A DNA stretch of 64,000 bases from the NCBI GenBank assembly GCA_938083195.1, contig CALKCK010000019.1, positions 1 through 64,000 on the forward strand, read 5' to 3'. The translations under genes and the position numbers were made by a program. Under the pieces are notes generated by a model. It was given only the letters and a program-made list of their open reading frames with translations, did no database searches and was not told the DNA's origin. Origin of the DNA: an uncultured Pirellulaceae bacterium. Its GTDB lineage: Bacteria; Planctomycetota; Planctomycetia; Pirellulales; Pirellulaceae. How positions within the stretch are numbered: the stretch's first letter is position 1; each line of letters opens with the position of its first letter. Shown here in pieces: positions 55,222 through 64,000 of this stretch.

Positions 55222-57735
55222 TTATTTCTTTTTCAGAGGCTTTAGCTCGCCCGGCGATTCCACGGGAGACCAAACGACTTTCGAAATTTTACCATTTTTT
55301 TGAATTTCATTTCCTTTGCCACCTCTTGATGTGACCCGGTATTTTGCTGTGGAAATTGTCTTTTGTGCGCCACGATTGGTTTCGACGAGGAGTAAATCGC
55401 GGTCGCCTTTGGAAGGCTTAAAGCCGACAAGGCGGTCGGTTTTGGCCAGCTTGATCAGCATCACGCCTTTGCCTACGCCAGAAAGGTAATTGACATCTTC
55501 AGCCGGGCAAACCATGGCTCGGCAATCTGCCGAAATGGCCAAAATGGTTTCCGTGCCATCAATGGGATAAACTCCGATTAATTCTGCACCCGTTGAGGTT
55601 CTCGCGTATTTTCGTCCACTTCGAGTCGAGGGTTCGATATAGGTATCGAGTCCAAATCGCAAAGCATAACCATTGTTGGAGGCAGCCAGTCCATGCACCT
55701 CTGGGCAATAATCGGGCTGCTTGGGATCGGTGAAAATATTGCCGGCAACACGGGGGTCAAAAGAGATTGCGCTGACAATCTTTTCCCCGTCTTTTAGTTT
55801 AAACAATTTTTGGATGGGTTCGCCGAATCCTGTCGAAGCTGGAATGTCTATCATTCTCGCGGTGTAGCAAACTCCAGTTGACGAAAAGAAACCGACGGTA
55901 TTACGTGTTGAGCCAGCCACGCAGGCGAGTACGGCGTCCCCTTGGCGTAGTCGGCTTTTGGCGGGGTCCGCGATGTTGCGCTGTCGTTTGACCCAGCCGT
56001 CTTTTGTGATCAAAACATGGCAATCTTCGGCAACGATAAAGTCTTCCGCATTAATCTCAACCTCACGACCGGCTGCCTGAATGACCGTTCTTCGCTTGGC
56101 TTCCGGTTGACTGCAGAAATCTTTAACGATCTCTTCAATTTCAGTTCTAACGATTTTCCAGCAACCAGAAGCATTTGTATCAGCCGTATCTTCCTTTAAG
56201 AGTCGGCGAATTTCTCGTGCTCGTTTTTCTTTTTTCTTGAGCTCCTCCGTTACCAAATTGATTTCCAGGCGTGCTAATCGATAGAGCTTCAGTTCAAGGA
56301 TTGCATCGGTTTGCTCGGCATCGAGCCCCTGTTGTTTCCCCCGGTTTTCCTTGACTGGAAATCGCTTCATGATCTTTGCAGCCGCGTCCGCTTTCCCATC
56401 ACTCTTTCGAATGATGCGAATGATCTCATCCAGCGCATCAAAAATGGTGACGAATCCACGTAGGATATGAATTCGTTTATTTAATGTCTCCAGTTCATTT
56501 TCCAAGCGTTTGGTAACGACATCGAGCCGGAATTGTAGGAAATACCAAAGCGCTTCTTTGAGGCCAAGACGCTCGGGGCGACCGACGTCCGGGTTTTCTG
56601 TTGGAACTAAGCAGGTCAGGTTGACGTTGAAGTTTGTCTGAAATTGCGTGTTTTTGTACAGAAACGCCAAGACCTTTTTTTCATCCGCATCTTTTTTAAG
56701 GTGTAAATCGATTCGAATATCATCGGTAGAGACATCGCGAATTTCGACTACGAGCGGAAGTTTTCCGGTATAGACCAACTCCGAGATTCTCTCGACTAAA
56801 ACTGCTTTGTTGACGGCATACGGGATCGAATTGATTTGTAGAATGCGGCCTGTCTTCTTATTGCCACCAATGAGTTTACTGGTTCCTCGAATTTTGATCG
56901 GGCCTTGACCAGTTCGATAAATCTCTCGGAGCTCTTCTTTTGTGTTGATGACTTGACCGCCCGTGGGAAAGTCAGGGCCATGGACGGCGTCATTAGCAAC
57001 CAGTTGGTACGGCTTGGTTTCTGGATCTTTTAGTAATTTTAAAAGCGCGCGGCAAAGTTCTTTGAGATTGTGAGGTGGAATGTTGGTCGCCATGCCAACC
57101 GCAATCCCAGTCGCGCCATTGAGTAACAGATTTGGGATTTTACTGGGAAGAACTACTGGTTCTTCGCGACTGCCATCATAGTTAGGACGAAACGCGACAG
57201 TTCGCGTTGCTAGATCGGAGAGAACTTCGCCAGCGATTTGAGTTCGCCGGCATTCGGTGTATCGCATGGCCGCAGCATTATCGCCATCAATTGATCCAAA
57301 ATTCCCTGAGCCATCAATTAGTGGCATACGCAACGAAAAAGGTTGCGACATGCGAACGAGCGCGTCGTAGATTGAACTGTCGCCGTGCGGATGGTAATTG
57401 GCCATCGCGTCGCCGACGACCTTGGCACTCTTGCGGTGTTTAGAATTATGATCGAGCCCGAGTTGACGAGTCGTATATAGAATTCTGCGCTGGACGGGTT
57501 TGAGTCCATCACGGACGTCGGGAAGTGCCCGAGAGGTGATAACCGATAGCGAGTAATTTAGATAGCGTGTTTGTGCTGCCAGTCGCAATGGAACAGGTTC
57601 ATAACCTGCCAATTCCTTGTCATCGAAAAGTGAATTATCGACGCCGCGGTTTGCTTTTTTTGATTTTGCTTTTCTAGTCGAAGTCTCTTTTGAGACTTTG
57701 CTCGTTTTCTTTTTCGCAGGCCGGCGTTTTGCCAC
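55222..57735 (-). CDS. parC: Type IIA DNA topoisomerase subunit A (topoisomerase IV ParC/GyrA-like)
   Basis: 837 residues, the DNA-cleaving subunit. A Lys-rich N-terminal tail (1-32) precedes the core. Core motifs: [34 protein letters not shown], and the catalytic Tyr159 in [12 protein letters not shown] coiled-coil region follows at about 430-510, and the C-terminus (about 560-820) has six-bladed propeller-like repeats. No intact GyrA-box (QRRGGKG) is seen at the expected place, which fits ParC rather than gyrase. GTG start 57735 is preceded by AAAGGATGG. The ParE-like gene follows after 60 bp. Confidence 0.92.
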   Translation of the reverse strand: MAKRRPAKKKTSKVSKETSTRKAKSKKANRGVDNSLFDDKELAGYEPVPLRLAAQTRYLNYSLSVITSRALPDVRDGLKPVQRRILYTTRQLGLDHNSKHRKSAKVVGDAMANYHPHGDSSIYDALVRMSQPFSLRMPLIDGSGNFGSIDGDNAAAMRYTECRRTQIAGEVLSDLATRTVAFRPNYDGSREEPVVLPSKIPNLLLNGATGIAVGMATNIPPHNLKELCRALLKLLKDPETKPYQLVANDAVHGPDFPTGGQVINTKEELREIYRTGQGPIKIRGTSKLIGGNKKTGRILQINSIPYAVNKAVLVERISELVYTGKLPLVVEIRDVSTDDIRIDLHLKKDADEKKVLAFLYKNTQFQTNFNVNLTCLVPTENPDVGRPERLGLKEALWYFLQFRLDVVTKRLENELETLNKRIHILRGFVTIFDALDEIIRIIRKSDGKADAAAKIMKRFPVKENRGKQQGLDAEQTDAILELKLYRLARLEINLVTEELKKKEKRAREIRRLLKEDTADTNASGCWKIVRTEIEEIVKDFCSQPEAKRRTVIQAAGREVEINAEDFIVAEDCHVLITKDGWVKRQRNIADPAKSRLRQGDAVLACVAGSTRNTVGFFSSTGVCYTARMIDIPASTGFGEPIQKLFKLKDGEKIVSAISFDPRVAGNIFTDPKQPDYCPEVHGLAASNNGYALRFGLDTYIEPSTRSGRKYARTSTGAELIGVYPIDGTETILAISADCRAMVCPAEDVNYLSGVGKGVMLIKLAKTDRLVGFKPSKGDRDLLLVETNRGAQKTISTAKYRVTSRGGKGNEIQKNGKISKVVWSPVESPGELKPLKKK

Positions 57736-58126
57736 GTCAATCCATCCTTTGTTGACTTACTAATTCGGTCCACTGGCGGCCTGGTAAGCCGGCAAGTAGA
57801 AATTGAAAACCCGCTGCCAACTCGCATGTTACGAGGTTTGAGTCGGATTTTTTATGGTTTGTATCGTTTTTTCAAGCTGAATGAAAAGTGAGGCTTAATG
57901 AAAAAACGGGCGGTTTAGGAAGAGTATACCAATCAGGTCAAATCGGTTACAGACGGTTTTTAGGGTTGTATTATGGGGGATTGAGGAATGCACGAACACG
58001 GGCCCATTTTTGCTATCACAGACTAAGCCAGCACGCCGAAGACCAAACGGAAGTGGTTTTGCCACATTTTTGCCAGCTAATTTGCCCGCGATTTGCGTTT
58101 GCAGGGCCAACTCAGGAGTCGACCCG
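57736..58126. other. Divergent intergenic region
   Basis: About 390 bp between the parC-like gene and the secreted Cys-rich protein gene, expected to hold both promoters. AT-rich near 57850-57910. No RNA gene recognised. A 12-codon frame at 57988 preceded by GAGG is too short to judge. Confidence 0.4.
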
Positions 58127-58699
58127 ATGATTCGTAACATGATCTCAACCGCCATTGCAGCGGTTATGTGCCTTGCCGCAGCGACTGCTTCGGCTCAAAA
58201 CACTGAAACACATTTGCCTAATGACATGTTTTCGCAGTACGCGACGGCCAGTGGCGCCAGTGCAATTAACGCCGGAATTTATCCAGCACCACATTACTCT
58301 CCTGCACTCGGCGCTCAGAGTTATTATACCTACCAGCCGTTGATGCCACACGAGATGATGTACGCTCACTCTCGGAACTATTTCAACTATTACAACACAA
58401 ATCAATGTGGTCACCCGGATTCATTAACAAAGACTTCGATTCGGTGGCAAAGTGGTACGAATCATATTGCTCCTATCCGGCAGAGTCATTGCTTGTCAAA
58501 TTTGACCTACCGCCTCCAGGCTCACAAGTACGGTCTTAACTGTGGTAACTGCGGTGATAACGATTGCGGTGGGCAGTGCGGTGGATCTAAAAAGTTTTTC
58601 AATCATGGCAAACTGGGCCGTCGAAGCAACGAGTGTGGGCAAAATTCCTGCGATAGCGGTTGCTCGGCAAACTTGAGCGATCTAACGCTTAATCGATAG
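58127..58699 (+). CDS. Small secreted protein with Cys-rich tail, unknown
   Basis: 190 residues. ATG 58127 has AGGAG nine bases upstream and opens a signal peptide (MISTAIAAVMCLAAATASAQ). The middle is rich in Tyr, Pro and Asn (YPAPHYSPALG). The C-terminal third has Gly/Cys-rich stretches (NCGNCGDNDCGGQCGG, then NECGQNSCDSGCS) that may form disulfides or bind metal. Followed 76 bp later by another small secreted protein gene, so the two may be cotranscribed. No family recognised. Confidence 0.7.
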   Translation: MIRNMISTAIAAVMCLAAATASAQNTETHLPNDMFSQYATASGASAINAGIYPAPHYSPALGAQSYYTYQPLMPHEMMYAHSRNYFNYYNTNQCGHPDSLTKTSIRWQSGTNHIAPIRQSHCLSNLTYRLQAHKYGLNCGNCGDNDCGGQCGGSKKFFNHGKLGRRSNECGQNSCDSGCSANLSDLTLNR

Positions 58700-58700
58700 G

Positions 58701-58726
58701 ACGGTTTTCAGTTTACGCAAAACCGT
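58701..58726 (+). terminator. Hairpin after Cys-rich secreted protein gene
   Basis: Arms ACGGTTTT and AAAACCGT with a 10-base loop, starting one base after the stop codon. No T-run follows. It may protect the 3' end of the upstream message or weaken read-through into the next gene. Confidence 0.35.
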
Positions 58727-58774
58727 TTGATAGACGGTTATCCTCAATCAATACGGTTATCTGGAGTCAATCCA

Positions 58775-59338
58775 ATGAAAAAAATTAGTTTTATTATCGG
58801 CGTCGTGATGATAGCGATGCTCGTCTCGATGGCGGCAGATGCAAATGCTCAATCGCGTTTTCACTCACGCATGTCCAAAGGTGCGTTAGGGAATCGAGTG
58901 CCTGTTTATACGACTGCCGATGCAGATGGGATGACAATGAACGGCTACCAAGGTCGAGTCAACATGGCGCGGTCACTTAAAATGGCGTCCCACAATTCGT
59001 ATTCGCCAGCCCCGTTTTACACCTACAGTAATCGAGGGCTGAACGCTGGTCGTCTGCATCATCAAAATCAGACCGAAGCCGCACAGACTCCATGGCATGG
59101 TGAGTACATGGGATGGCAGTGGCGTCAGCCAACGGCTTTGATCGTGCCACCGACGGCAAGTTATCAGACCAGTTACGGCTGGGGAGTTGGTCAGGTTAAG
59201 AGCACTCCGATTGTCCATCAGTTTGGCCGTCAGAGCGTGCCGACTAGCGGTGCAGGTGCTGCGTCCTACAAAAAGACGCCTTACTGGCCTAATAGCACGG
59301 AGCAATTTGGAATCTATCCAGTCCGCGCTCCTTGGTAG
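58775..59338 (+). CDS. Small secreted protein, unknown
   Basis: 187 residues with a signal peptide (MKKISFIIGVVMIAMLVSMAADANAQ cut to its core FIIGVVMIAMLVSMA). The mature part is rich in Gly, Ser, Tyr and Trp (WHGEYMGWQWRQPTALIVPP; YGWGVGQVKS) and lacks known motifs. ATG 58775 follows GGAG with an 8-base spacer; the frame opens at 58727. A strong terminator follows. Pairing with the Cys-rich secreted protein upstream suggests a surface or envelope role, which is inference. Confidence 0.7.
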   Translation: MKKISFIIGVVMIAMLVSMAADANAQSRFHSRMSKGALGNRVPVYTTADADGMTMNGYQGRVNMARSLKMASHNSYSPAPFYTYSNRGLNAGRLHHQNQTEAAQTPWHGEYMGWQWRQPTALIVPPTASYQTSYGWGVGQVKSTPIVHQFGRQSVPTSGAGAASYKKTPYWPNSTEQFGIYPVRAPW

Positions 59339-59383
59339 TCGAAGTGAGACGCATGACGTCGTTTTGATAACGATAGCTACAAT

Positions 59384-59423
59384 GCCCGAAGAGACGTTTA
59401 ATCCCGTTTCTTCGGGCTTTTTT
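59384..59423 (+). terminator. Rho-independent terminator
   Basis: Thirteen-base arms GCCCGAAGAGACG and CGTTTCTTCGGGC (one G-U pair) with an 8-base loop, followed by six T. It lies 45 bp beyond the stop codon of the secreted protein gene at 58775-59338. Confidence 0.92.
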
Positions 59424-59504
59424 AATGTTTTGAAAAATAATCGCGGATGGCCTGAGATCTGCAAATAGGTTCCCTTGTTAGATTTTCTTGTAAGGAGGCC
59501 AAGG

Positions 59505-59603
59505 CATGTTTCTATTTCCATTACTCTTAGCCATCGGTGGCTTCATCACGATTCCATTCGCCATTACTGTCTGTTGCCCTGTCAAGGAAAGCCGCTGTAT
59601 TTA
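59505..59603 (+). CDS. 32-residue membrane microprotein with consensus ribosome binding site
   Basis: A 32-codon frame, MFLFPLLLAIGGFITIPFA then ITVCCPVKESRCI. The perfect Shine-Dalgarno TAAGGAGG stands seven bases before the ATG, the best in the window. The peptide is one hydrophobic helix (about 2-22) followed by a short basic, three-Cys tail. It lies after a terminator and before the convergent TPR gene, in its own transcription unit. Too short for similarity-based recognition; no function claimed. Confidence 0.6.
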
Positions 59604-59711
59604 GGGCAACCCTTGAATTGTCTCGGAATCAACAGGCGCGGTTGGAGTGCGGTCAGCTCGCATCACGATCGAGTCCATTTCTGATTCGGTGGAACATCTG
59701 AAATTGTTTTG

Positions 59712-62282
59712 CTACTGCGTGCTTTTGAGCAGTAACGATTCAAATTGTGGTTTTAGTTTTGATTGGTTCCAACCCGGTGGGATGGCTTTTATGTATTTCA
59801 ATAACTTTGCCGCGCTTTCACGATCGCCTGATTTAAATAGTAGCCGAGCGACTTGGTACTTGGCTTCATACCAATTGGGCGTATTTTTTTTCAGGCGGGT
59901 CGCAATGCGTCGCCATTTTTTAAGGGGGACTTCGGGGTTCGATTCTTCAAGCTCCCCGGTAAGCGACCGCGCTAATTGCATTTGAATTTCTGCATTTTTA
60001 GGATACTTCTTTTCTAATTCTGTCAACGTCTGCGACGCCTGCTGGTTTTGTTTGAGTGCAATGAAAACAGCGGCCTGTTTCAGCCTCCAATTGTCTTTTA
60101 GGTTTGCTTTGTCAGGTTGCTGTATTTCTGGCAACCCGAGTACCTTGTCGATCAGTGCGAGTTTCACGGTTTGAAGATTTTGATTCGCAGTTACATCTGT
60201 CGGAGAAAAATTTAAAAGCGGTTCACACTGTTGAAGCGCTTTCTGATTATCCGCGATGGCTGAGATATATTGGATTGCCGTTTTAGGATCGGATTCTGCA
60301 TAGAAGGCGACTAGCAAAGCGTTTGCCAGAGTGAGATTACTCGTGTTGGTGTTTGCGCTAATTTCCTCGACTTTTTCTCGATTGTTTTTTAACAGTTGGC
60401 GTGAGCCAAATTGCCAATCAAATTCGAATTGAGCCAGCTCTAATTTGTTTCGGAGGGTCGTATTGGCAGGTAGGTCGTCCGCCCGTAGCGCGAGCTGTGA
60501 TAATATATTTTTCCACTTTTGTGAGGTCGTATTGCTTGAGAGTTTTAAAGTCTGACGGGCACAGGCAATGGCCTGCTCAATGGCCGAGTCTAACTGGGGG
60601 CATAAATTGGTTACTGCGAGGTAAAGTTCCAGTCCCCGTTCCCAGTCACCAAGATTGATTCGTTCCTTTGCCAACCAGATTCTAGCTTGATTTGAACTGG
60701 CTGCTGTCGGCCATTGCTCGAGATGCTGAATAAGCAGCGTTTGAAACGCTGGACGCGAATCGGGATTCTCGGTTGAAATTGATTTGGCATAGTTCCAGCA
60801 ACCGACTAAATGCGCGGCAGAGGCGACTGGTTGAGCCGCATATTGGATCGCGTTAGTTGTCAGTCGGTCTGCTGCTGATCGGTGCTTGCCCTGTCTTTCA
60901 AGAATTTTGGCCAGGCGGATTTCGAGGTTTAAAACTGTTGTTGAATCGGCTTGCGATTTTGCTAAGTCTGATGCGCGTTGGAGCGCCTTTAAGGCGTTAT
61001 CCCACTCTTTTTTACGTTCTGCCTCTGTGGCCAATCGAATCAATAATTCGAGTTCAATGCTTTTGGGTTGATTCGTTAAATTGGGAGGAGATTGAGATGT
61101 TCCGGTTGCATTGTTTTCCGTCGCAGACGTTGGAACTCCCACCGTATTGATAAGTATCAGTTCTGCGCGTCGGCCCCAATAGGGCCCATATTCGCGTTTG
61201 ATGGATTGAGATCGATTAAATGCCAGAGAGATCCAGTTTTGTTTTTTTTGTTTATCGGTCGTACTGGCGGAGAGTGAAATTGCCAGTTCGAGCAAGGCAA
61301 GTTCTAAATCTGGCGTTGGTGGGCGAAATTTTTTAAGATTTTCAAAGGTGGATTGAGCATAAGTTTTGTCTCGGAGGGCGATAGCGTTGCGAATCGTTTG
61401 TTCAGCTAATCTTTGTTTGATCGAAAGCGGAGCTTTGAATTTTTCAAGGGACTGCGCAAGTTTGCGAGCCAGATCGGGGGTGTTGAGCAAACGGTAGCAC
61501 TCAATTTGCCCCAGTTTTGTATTCCACCAAAGCATTTGGCCTTCGGAGGTCAAACGTTGAACCTCTCTTAATTTTTCACTCACTCCATTGAGTGCATCGA
61601 TGCGGTTCAGGCGATCATCTGGAAGATAAAGCTGAGCTCGAATTAAGTTGCACTGGGCTAATTGATACTGAATGTTATTTTTTAGGTTCAGCAACTGGTC
61701 TACCGCTAGTTCGTTTGCATCGAGAGTGCGCCCTTGCTGTTCCGGTATTTTGTTGGAAATCTCTCGCTGCAAATTATTTAGATTGGTTCGGGCTATTTTA
61801 ATTTCTAGCAGTGCCTGGGTTCGCGCGGATTCGTCGGCCATTTGCGATTCGATTTCTCGGCTTAACATTTGGCCGTGGGCAATATGGCTTAGCGCTTGCT
61901 GGACTTGAACCAGAATTTTTCTGGGATGGTTAATTTCCGTGCTTAAAAAATCTGCCGATGTCGATTGAACCTCGTTCCAAGCTTGGGCACGTTCCGGCAG
62001 AGGTGAAAGGAGCGCCTTCATTGTTTGGGTTTTCATTAATTCAATGATTAATCCAACCTGGCTGGTTGGATCAAGCTCTGGCTTTTTCAATTGTTCCCGG
62101 CAGTAGAATTCGGCGGTCTCAAATAACCGCCGTTGTCGAAGGCCTTCAACCAACGCTGAATTATCCTGACGTTCAATGGACGTGTCGTCATTTTGGCTAA
62201 AACTGAAAGTGGGGATGATCAGGATCAGGATGATGCCCGCTAACCATTTTCCCATTTGGGATTTGTCGGTCACAGTATTCAT
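59712..62282 (-). CDS. Secreted helical-repeat (TPR-like) protein of ExbBD operon
   Basis: 856 residues. N-terminal hydrophobic segment (about 11-29, WLAGIILILIIPTFSFS) is a signal peptide or anchor. The rest is alpha-helical with many TPR-like A-helix/B-helix pairs, e.g. ALKALQRASDLAKSQAD, ALQQCEPLLNFSPTD and ALTELEKKYPKNAEIQMQLA-like runs near 770-800, so it is a long solenoid in the periplasm. ATG overlaps the upstream ExbD gene by 4 bp (ATGA). It is probably a periplasmic partner energised by, or scaffolding, the ExbBD complex. Confidence 0.75.
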   Translation of the reverse strand: MNTVTDKSQMGKWLAGIILILIIPTFSFSQNDDTSIERQDNSALVEGLRQRRLFETAEFYCREQLKKPELDPTSQVGLIIELMKTQTMKALLSPLPERAQAWNEVQSTSADFLSTEINHPRKILVQVQQALSHIAHGQMLSREIESQMADESARTQALLEIKIARTNLNNLQREISNKIPEQQGRTLDANELAVDQLLNLKNNIQYQLAQCNLIRAQLYLPDDRLNRIDALNGVSEKLREVQRLTSEGQMLWWNTKLGQIECYRLLNTPDLARKLAQSLEKFKAPLSIKQRLAEQTIRNAIALRDKTYAQSTFENLKKFRPPTPDLELALLELAISLSASTTDKQKKQNWISLAFNRSQSIKREYGPYWGRRAELILINTVGVPTSATENNATGTSQSPPNLTNQPKSIELELLIRLATEAERKKEWDNALKALQRASDLAKSQADSTTVLNLEIRLAKILERQGKHRSAADRLTTNAIQYAAQPVASAAHLVGCWNYAKSISTENPDSRPAFQTLLIQHLEQWPTAASSNQARIWLAKERINLGDWERGLELYLAVTNLCPQLDSAIEQAIACARQTLKLSSNTTSQKWKNILSQLALRADDLPANTTLRNKLELAQFEFDWQFGSRQLLKNNREKVEEISANTNTSNLTLANALLVAFYAESDPKTAIQYISAIADNQKALQQCEPLLNFSPTDVTANQNLQTVKLALIDKVLGLPEIQQPDKANLKDNWRLKQAAVFIALKQNQQASQTLTELEKKYPKNAEIQMQLARSLTGELEESNPEVPLKKWRRIATRLKKNTPNWYEAKYQVARLLFKSGDRESAAKLLKYIKAIPPGWNQSKLKPQFESLLLKSTQ

Positions 62283-62743
62283 GGATTCCCCTGAGGGTTA
62301 ACTGCAAACGAAACTTTTGAGAATCCAGACAGTTTGGCAGTGTCATAAGCACCAATGACAATTCCCAAAGGGACAATCGGATCGGGGTGAAGCACAACAA
62401 TTGCGTCTGTTTGGATGTCAGCGATTGCACTTAATTGCGTTTTCACTTCTTCGATAGAACCGAATAGTTGGTCATTTATTTTCCAGGTAGGGGCTTGTCC
62501 ATCCCAAGCGATCCGCACAATAACGTCATCGAAATCTTTTGGTTCCGGCGGTTCCACCTGGTTTACTGGATCTGATCCGGTGAGTTCTGACATATTACTG
62601 GGAAGAATTTGTTCAATGATCTGAAAGCTTGCGGTCCAGACAAAAAACACCAGCAGCAAAAATACTACGTCGATCATCGGGGTCATGGCATCGTCAATAT
62701 CGATGTCGCTTCCTCGGCGAATAAAAGGGCTGGAGCGCTTCAT
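62279..62743 (-). CDS. ExbD/TolR family biopolymer transport protein
   Basis: 154 residues. One N-terminal membrane helix with the conserved Asp in DAMTPMIDVVFLLLVFFV (about 17-37); this Asp carries the proton in ExbD/TolR. The periplasmic domain follows, with VRIAWDGQAPTWKIND. Pairs with the second ExbD and ExbB genes. Start ATG overlaps the previous gene's stop by 4 bp and its stop overlaps the TPR gene start by 4 bp, so the operon is tightly coupled. Confidence 0.9.
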   Translation of the reverse strand: MKRSSPFIRRGSDIDIDDAMTPMIDVVFLLLVFFVWTASFQIIEQILPSNMSELTGSDPVNQVEPPEPKDFDDVIVRIAWDGQAPTWKINDQLFGSIEEVKTQLSAIADIQTDAIVVLHPDPIVPLGIVIGAYDTAKLSGFSKVSFAVNPQGNP

Positions 62744-63165
62744 TGGCTCTCCTCCCGGTAGACGGCGTAGGTGACTTTCCAGATCTTGGACGCAGTGCAG
62801 GCAAGCATAATCGGTTCGACGGTGGAGTAGGGGGCTTCTCGACTTCCACGAATCCGGACCTCAATGTTTTCACCTTCTTTGTCGCGCGCCTCTGTAAATT
62901 TTGCTTTGAGTTGTTCCTTTGAAATGGGCCTTCCGGCTAACCATAGTGAGCCATCAGATTTTACGTTGACGGTGAGTCGTGGCGTCTCCAAATCAATATC
63001 GTCTTGGCCTGAACTGGCTTGCGGCAGCGTAAGTTCCATTTGCGATTCTTGTCTCGCGAGATGGCTGCTGACGAGAAAGAAAATAATCAACAAGAAGACA
63101 ACGTCAATCATCGGTGTGATGTTGAAGCCATATTTGCGATTCGACTTGTGTTGTGGGATTTGCAT
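62740..63165 (-). CDS. ExbD/TolR family biopolymer transport protein
   Basis: 141 residues. Membrane helix with ITPMIDVVFLLIIFFLV (conserved Asp near residue 20), then the periplasmic domain with LTLPQASSGQDD and LTVNVKSDGSLWLAGRPIS. Second of two ExbD paralogues in the operon; two distinct ExbD subunits may form a heteromeric stator. It follows the ExbB gene by 52 bp. Confidence 0.92.
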   Translation of the reverse strand: MQIPQHKSNRKYGFNITPMIDVVFLLIIFFLVSSHLARQESQMELTLPQASSGQDDIDLETPRLTVNVKSDGSLWLAGRPISKEQLKAKFTEARDKEGENIEVRIRGSREAPYSTVEPIMLACTASKIWKVTYAVYREESQ

Positions 63166-63217
63166 AAATAAGCGAGAGGGTGATTGCGAGCGGATTCGAG
63201 CCGGCTAATGTGCGAGG

Positions 63218-63973
63218 CTATTTTTTGCTGGCTCGCCTTCGAAGTGGAGTGAAAACATGTTGAGCAATGTACGCCGCTTCGGCGACAAATTGATCAATGC
63301 GGTTTCGGAAAATGGCAAATGCTCCAATCGAAGGAATCGCCACAATCAAACCACCGACGGTTGTGACTAGTGCTTGATAAATCCCTTCGGCTAATTGTGG
63401 CGCGCTGGCCGTTCCCTGTGTGGTGGCAACATTCTGAAAAGCAATGATCATTCCGATCACGGTTCCGAGGAGTCCAACCATCGGTGCAATATTTCCAATT
63501 ACTGAGAGGTATTCAATTTTTCGAAAGAGTCTAGCTGATTGTTCTGCAAGCGCGTCTTCGATTGATTTCTCGACTGCGTTCCAACCAAAATCTAGTTCAG
63601 AGATGCCGTGCATTAAGACAAATGAGAGGAAGCTGGGGCGGTCATTGCAGGCAGCCTGTGCGCCCGATATGTCCCCGGAGAGGAGGCATTGGCGGACTTG
63701 TTCGCTCAACCCTTCTGGGATGAGGTCTTTCCGGCGGATTGTCATTAGATGATCAAAGATCAAATAGGCAGCCGTCATCGAAAGTGCGAGTAGAATCAGG
63801 ATCATGATCGCCCCGACAATCCCTCCGGAGAAAAGGATCGAGAGAAATCCAGAGGGCGCACCGGCCGAAGCACCTGCCTCGCCGGCATTTTGCGCGAGAA
63901 GTGTCTGGGTTGGAATAAAAATCAATAAATGACTCAGACCAACGGAAAACCATTGTCTCGGACTCAGTGACAT
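63218..63973 (-). CDS. ExbB/TolQ/MotA-family proton channel
   Basis: 251 residues. An extra N-terminal signal-like segment (about 10-28) precedes TM1 (about 46-72). The conserved ExbB core has IEYLSVIGNIAPMVGLLGTV, GMIIAFQNVA, and ALVTTVGGLIVAIPSIGAFAIF (TM2 and TM3). ExbB forms the pentameric proton channel with ExbD, driving energy-dependent transport across the outer membrane or envelope maintenance. ATG 63973 has AGGA seven bases upstream. First gene of the four-gene operon unless a further gene lies beyond the window edge. Confidence 0.93.
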   Translation of the reverse strand: MSLSPRQWFSVGLSHLLIFIPTQTLLAQNAGEAGASAGAPSGFLSILFSGGIVGAIMILILLALSMTAAYLIFDHLMTIRRKDLIPEGLSEQVRQCLLSGDISGAQAACNDRPSFLSFVLMHGISELDFGWNAVEKSIEDALAEQSARLFRKIEYLSVIGNIAPMVGLLGTVIGMIIAFQNVATTQGTASAPQLAEGIYQALVTTVGGLIVAIPSIGAFAIFRNRIDQFVAEAAYIAQHVFTPLRRRASKK

Positions 63974-64000
63974 GCTTCGTTCCTGTTCTGTGGTGAGTGT

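Noticed and set aside
1-64000. CRISPR arrays, tRNA or rRNA genes, insertion sequences, prophage or defence islands
   Set aside because: No direct repeats with regular spacers, no transposase or integrase frame, and no tRNA or rRNA signature seen by eye; a dedicated scan (tRNAscan-SE, ISEScan) was not possible here.

Overview
The window looks like a chromosomal segment of a planctomycete, most likely of the Pirellulaceae. The evidence is three pairs of a PSCyt1/DUF1549/DUF1553 cytochrome-like protein with a DUF1501 protein, four secreted sulfatases, a Ser/Thr kinase coupled to an ECF-type sigma factor, frequent TTG/GTG starts and many secreted proteins of unknown function. This is inference from gene content; no rRNA or tRNA gene was recognised.

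Layout. 1-11.4 kb: xylose isomerase (minus strand, about 20 C-terminal residues missing) divergent from a XylR-type regulator with a perfect palindrome between them, then a sulfatase, an MMPL/RND exporter, two more sulfatases and a second XylR-type regulator. 11.4-15.8 kb: a secreted FAD oxidoreductase with beta-sandwich-like flanks, and arginine decarboxylase. 15.9-24.9 kb: two tandem cytochrome-like/DUF1501 pairs on the minus strand, divergent from a PAS-AraC regulator. 25.8-31.6 kb: a secreted LamG-like protein, an RhlE-type helicase, a zinc-ribbon membrane protein, a gene-free kilobase, and a sigma-70 factor with a strong terminator.

31.9-33.0 kb holds the most notable gene. Two reading frames separated by one in-frame TGA form a single protein in which TGA sits exactly where selenocysteine lies in iodothyronine deiodinases. 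A bacterial-SECIS-like hairpin with a GGUC loop follows. The deiodinase-like domain is flanked by two EF-hand loops on each side.

33.4-39.7 kb: a small membrane protein, a methyltransferase, the sigma factor/kinase pair and a secreted Arg/Ser/Gly/Asp-rich low-complexity protein. 39.8-43.9 kb: the third cytochrome-like/DUF1501 pair. 44-52.9 kb: a small membrane protein, a Ski2-like helicase overlapping a beta-propeller gene, the fourth sulfatase, two secreted proteins (one with a LecA-like domain) and a double FAS1 protein. 53.2-57.7 kb: a type IIA topoisomerase gene pair. 58.1-59.6 kb: two small secreted proteins and a 32-codon ORF with a consensus ribosome binding site. 59.7-64 kb: an ExbB/ExbD/ExbD/helical-repeat operon.

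Functionally, much of the window fits a marine or particle-associated heterotroph that degrades sulfated polysaccharides: sulfatases and secreted oxidoreductase/cytochrome-like proteins, sugar-responsive regulators, xylose isomerase, and an energised ExbBD complex. The rest is housekeeping. No CRISPR array, insertion sequence, prophage or defence system was seen.
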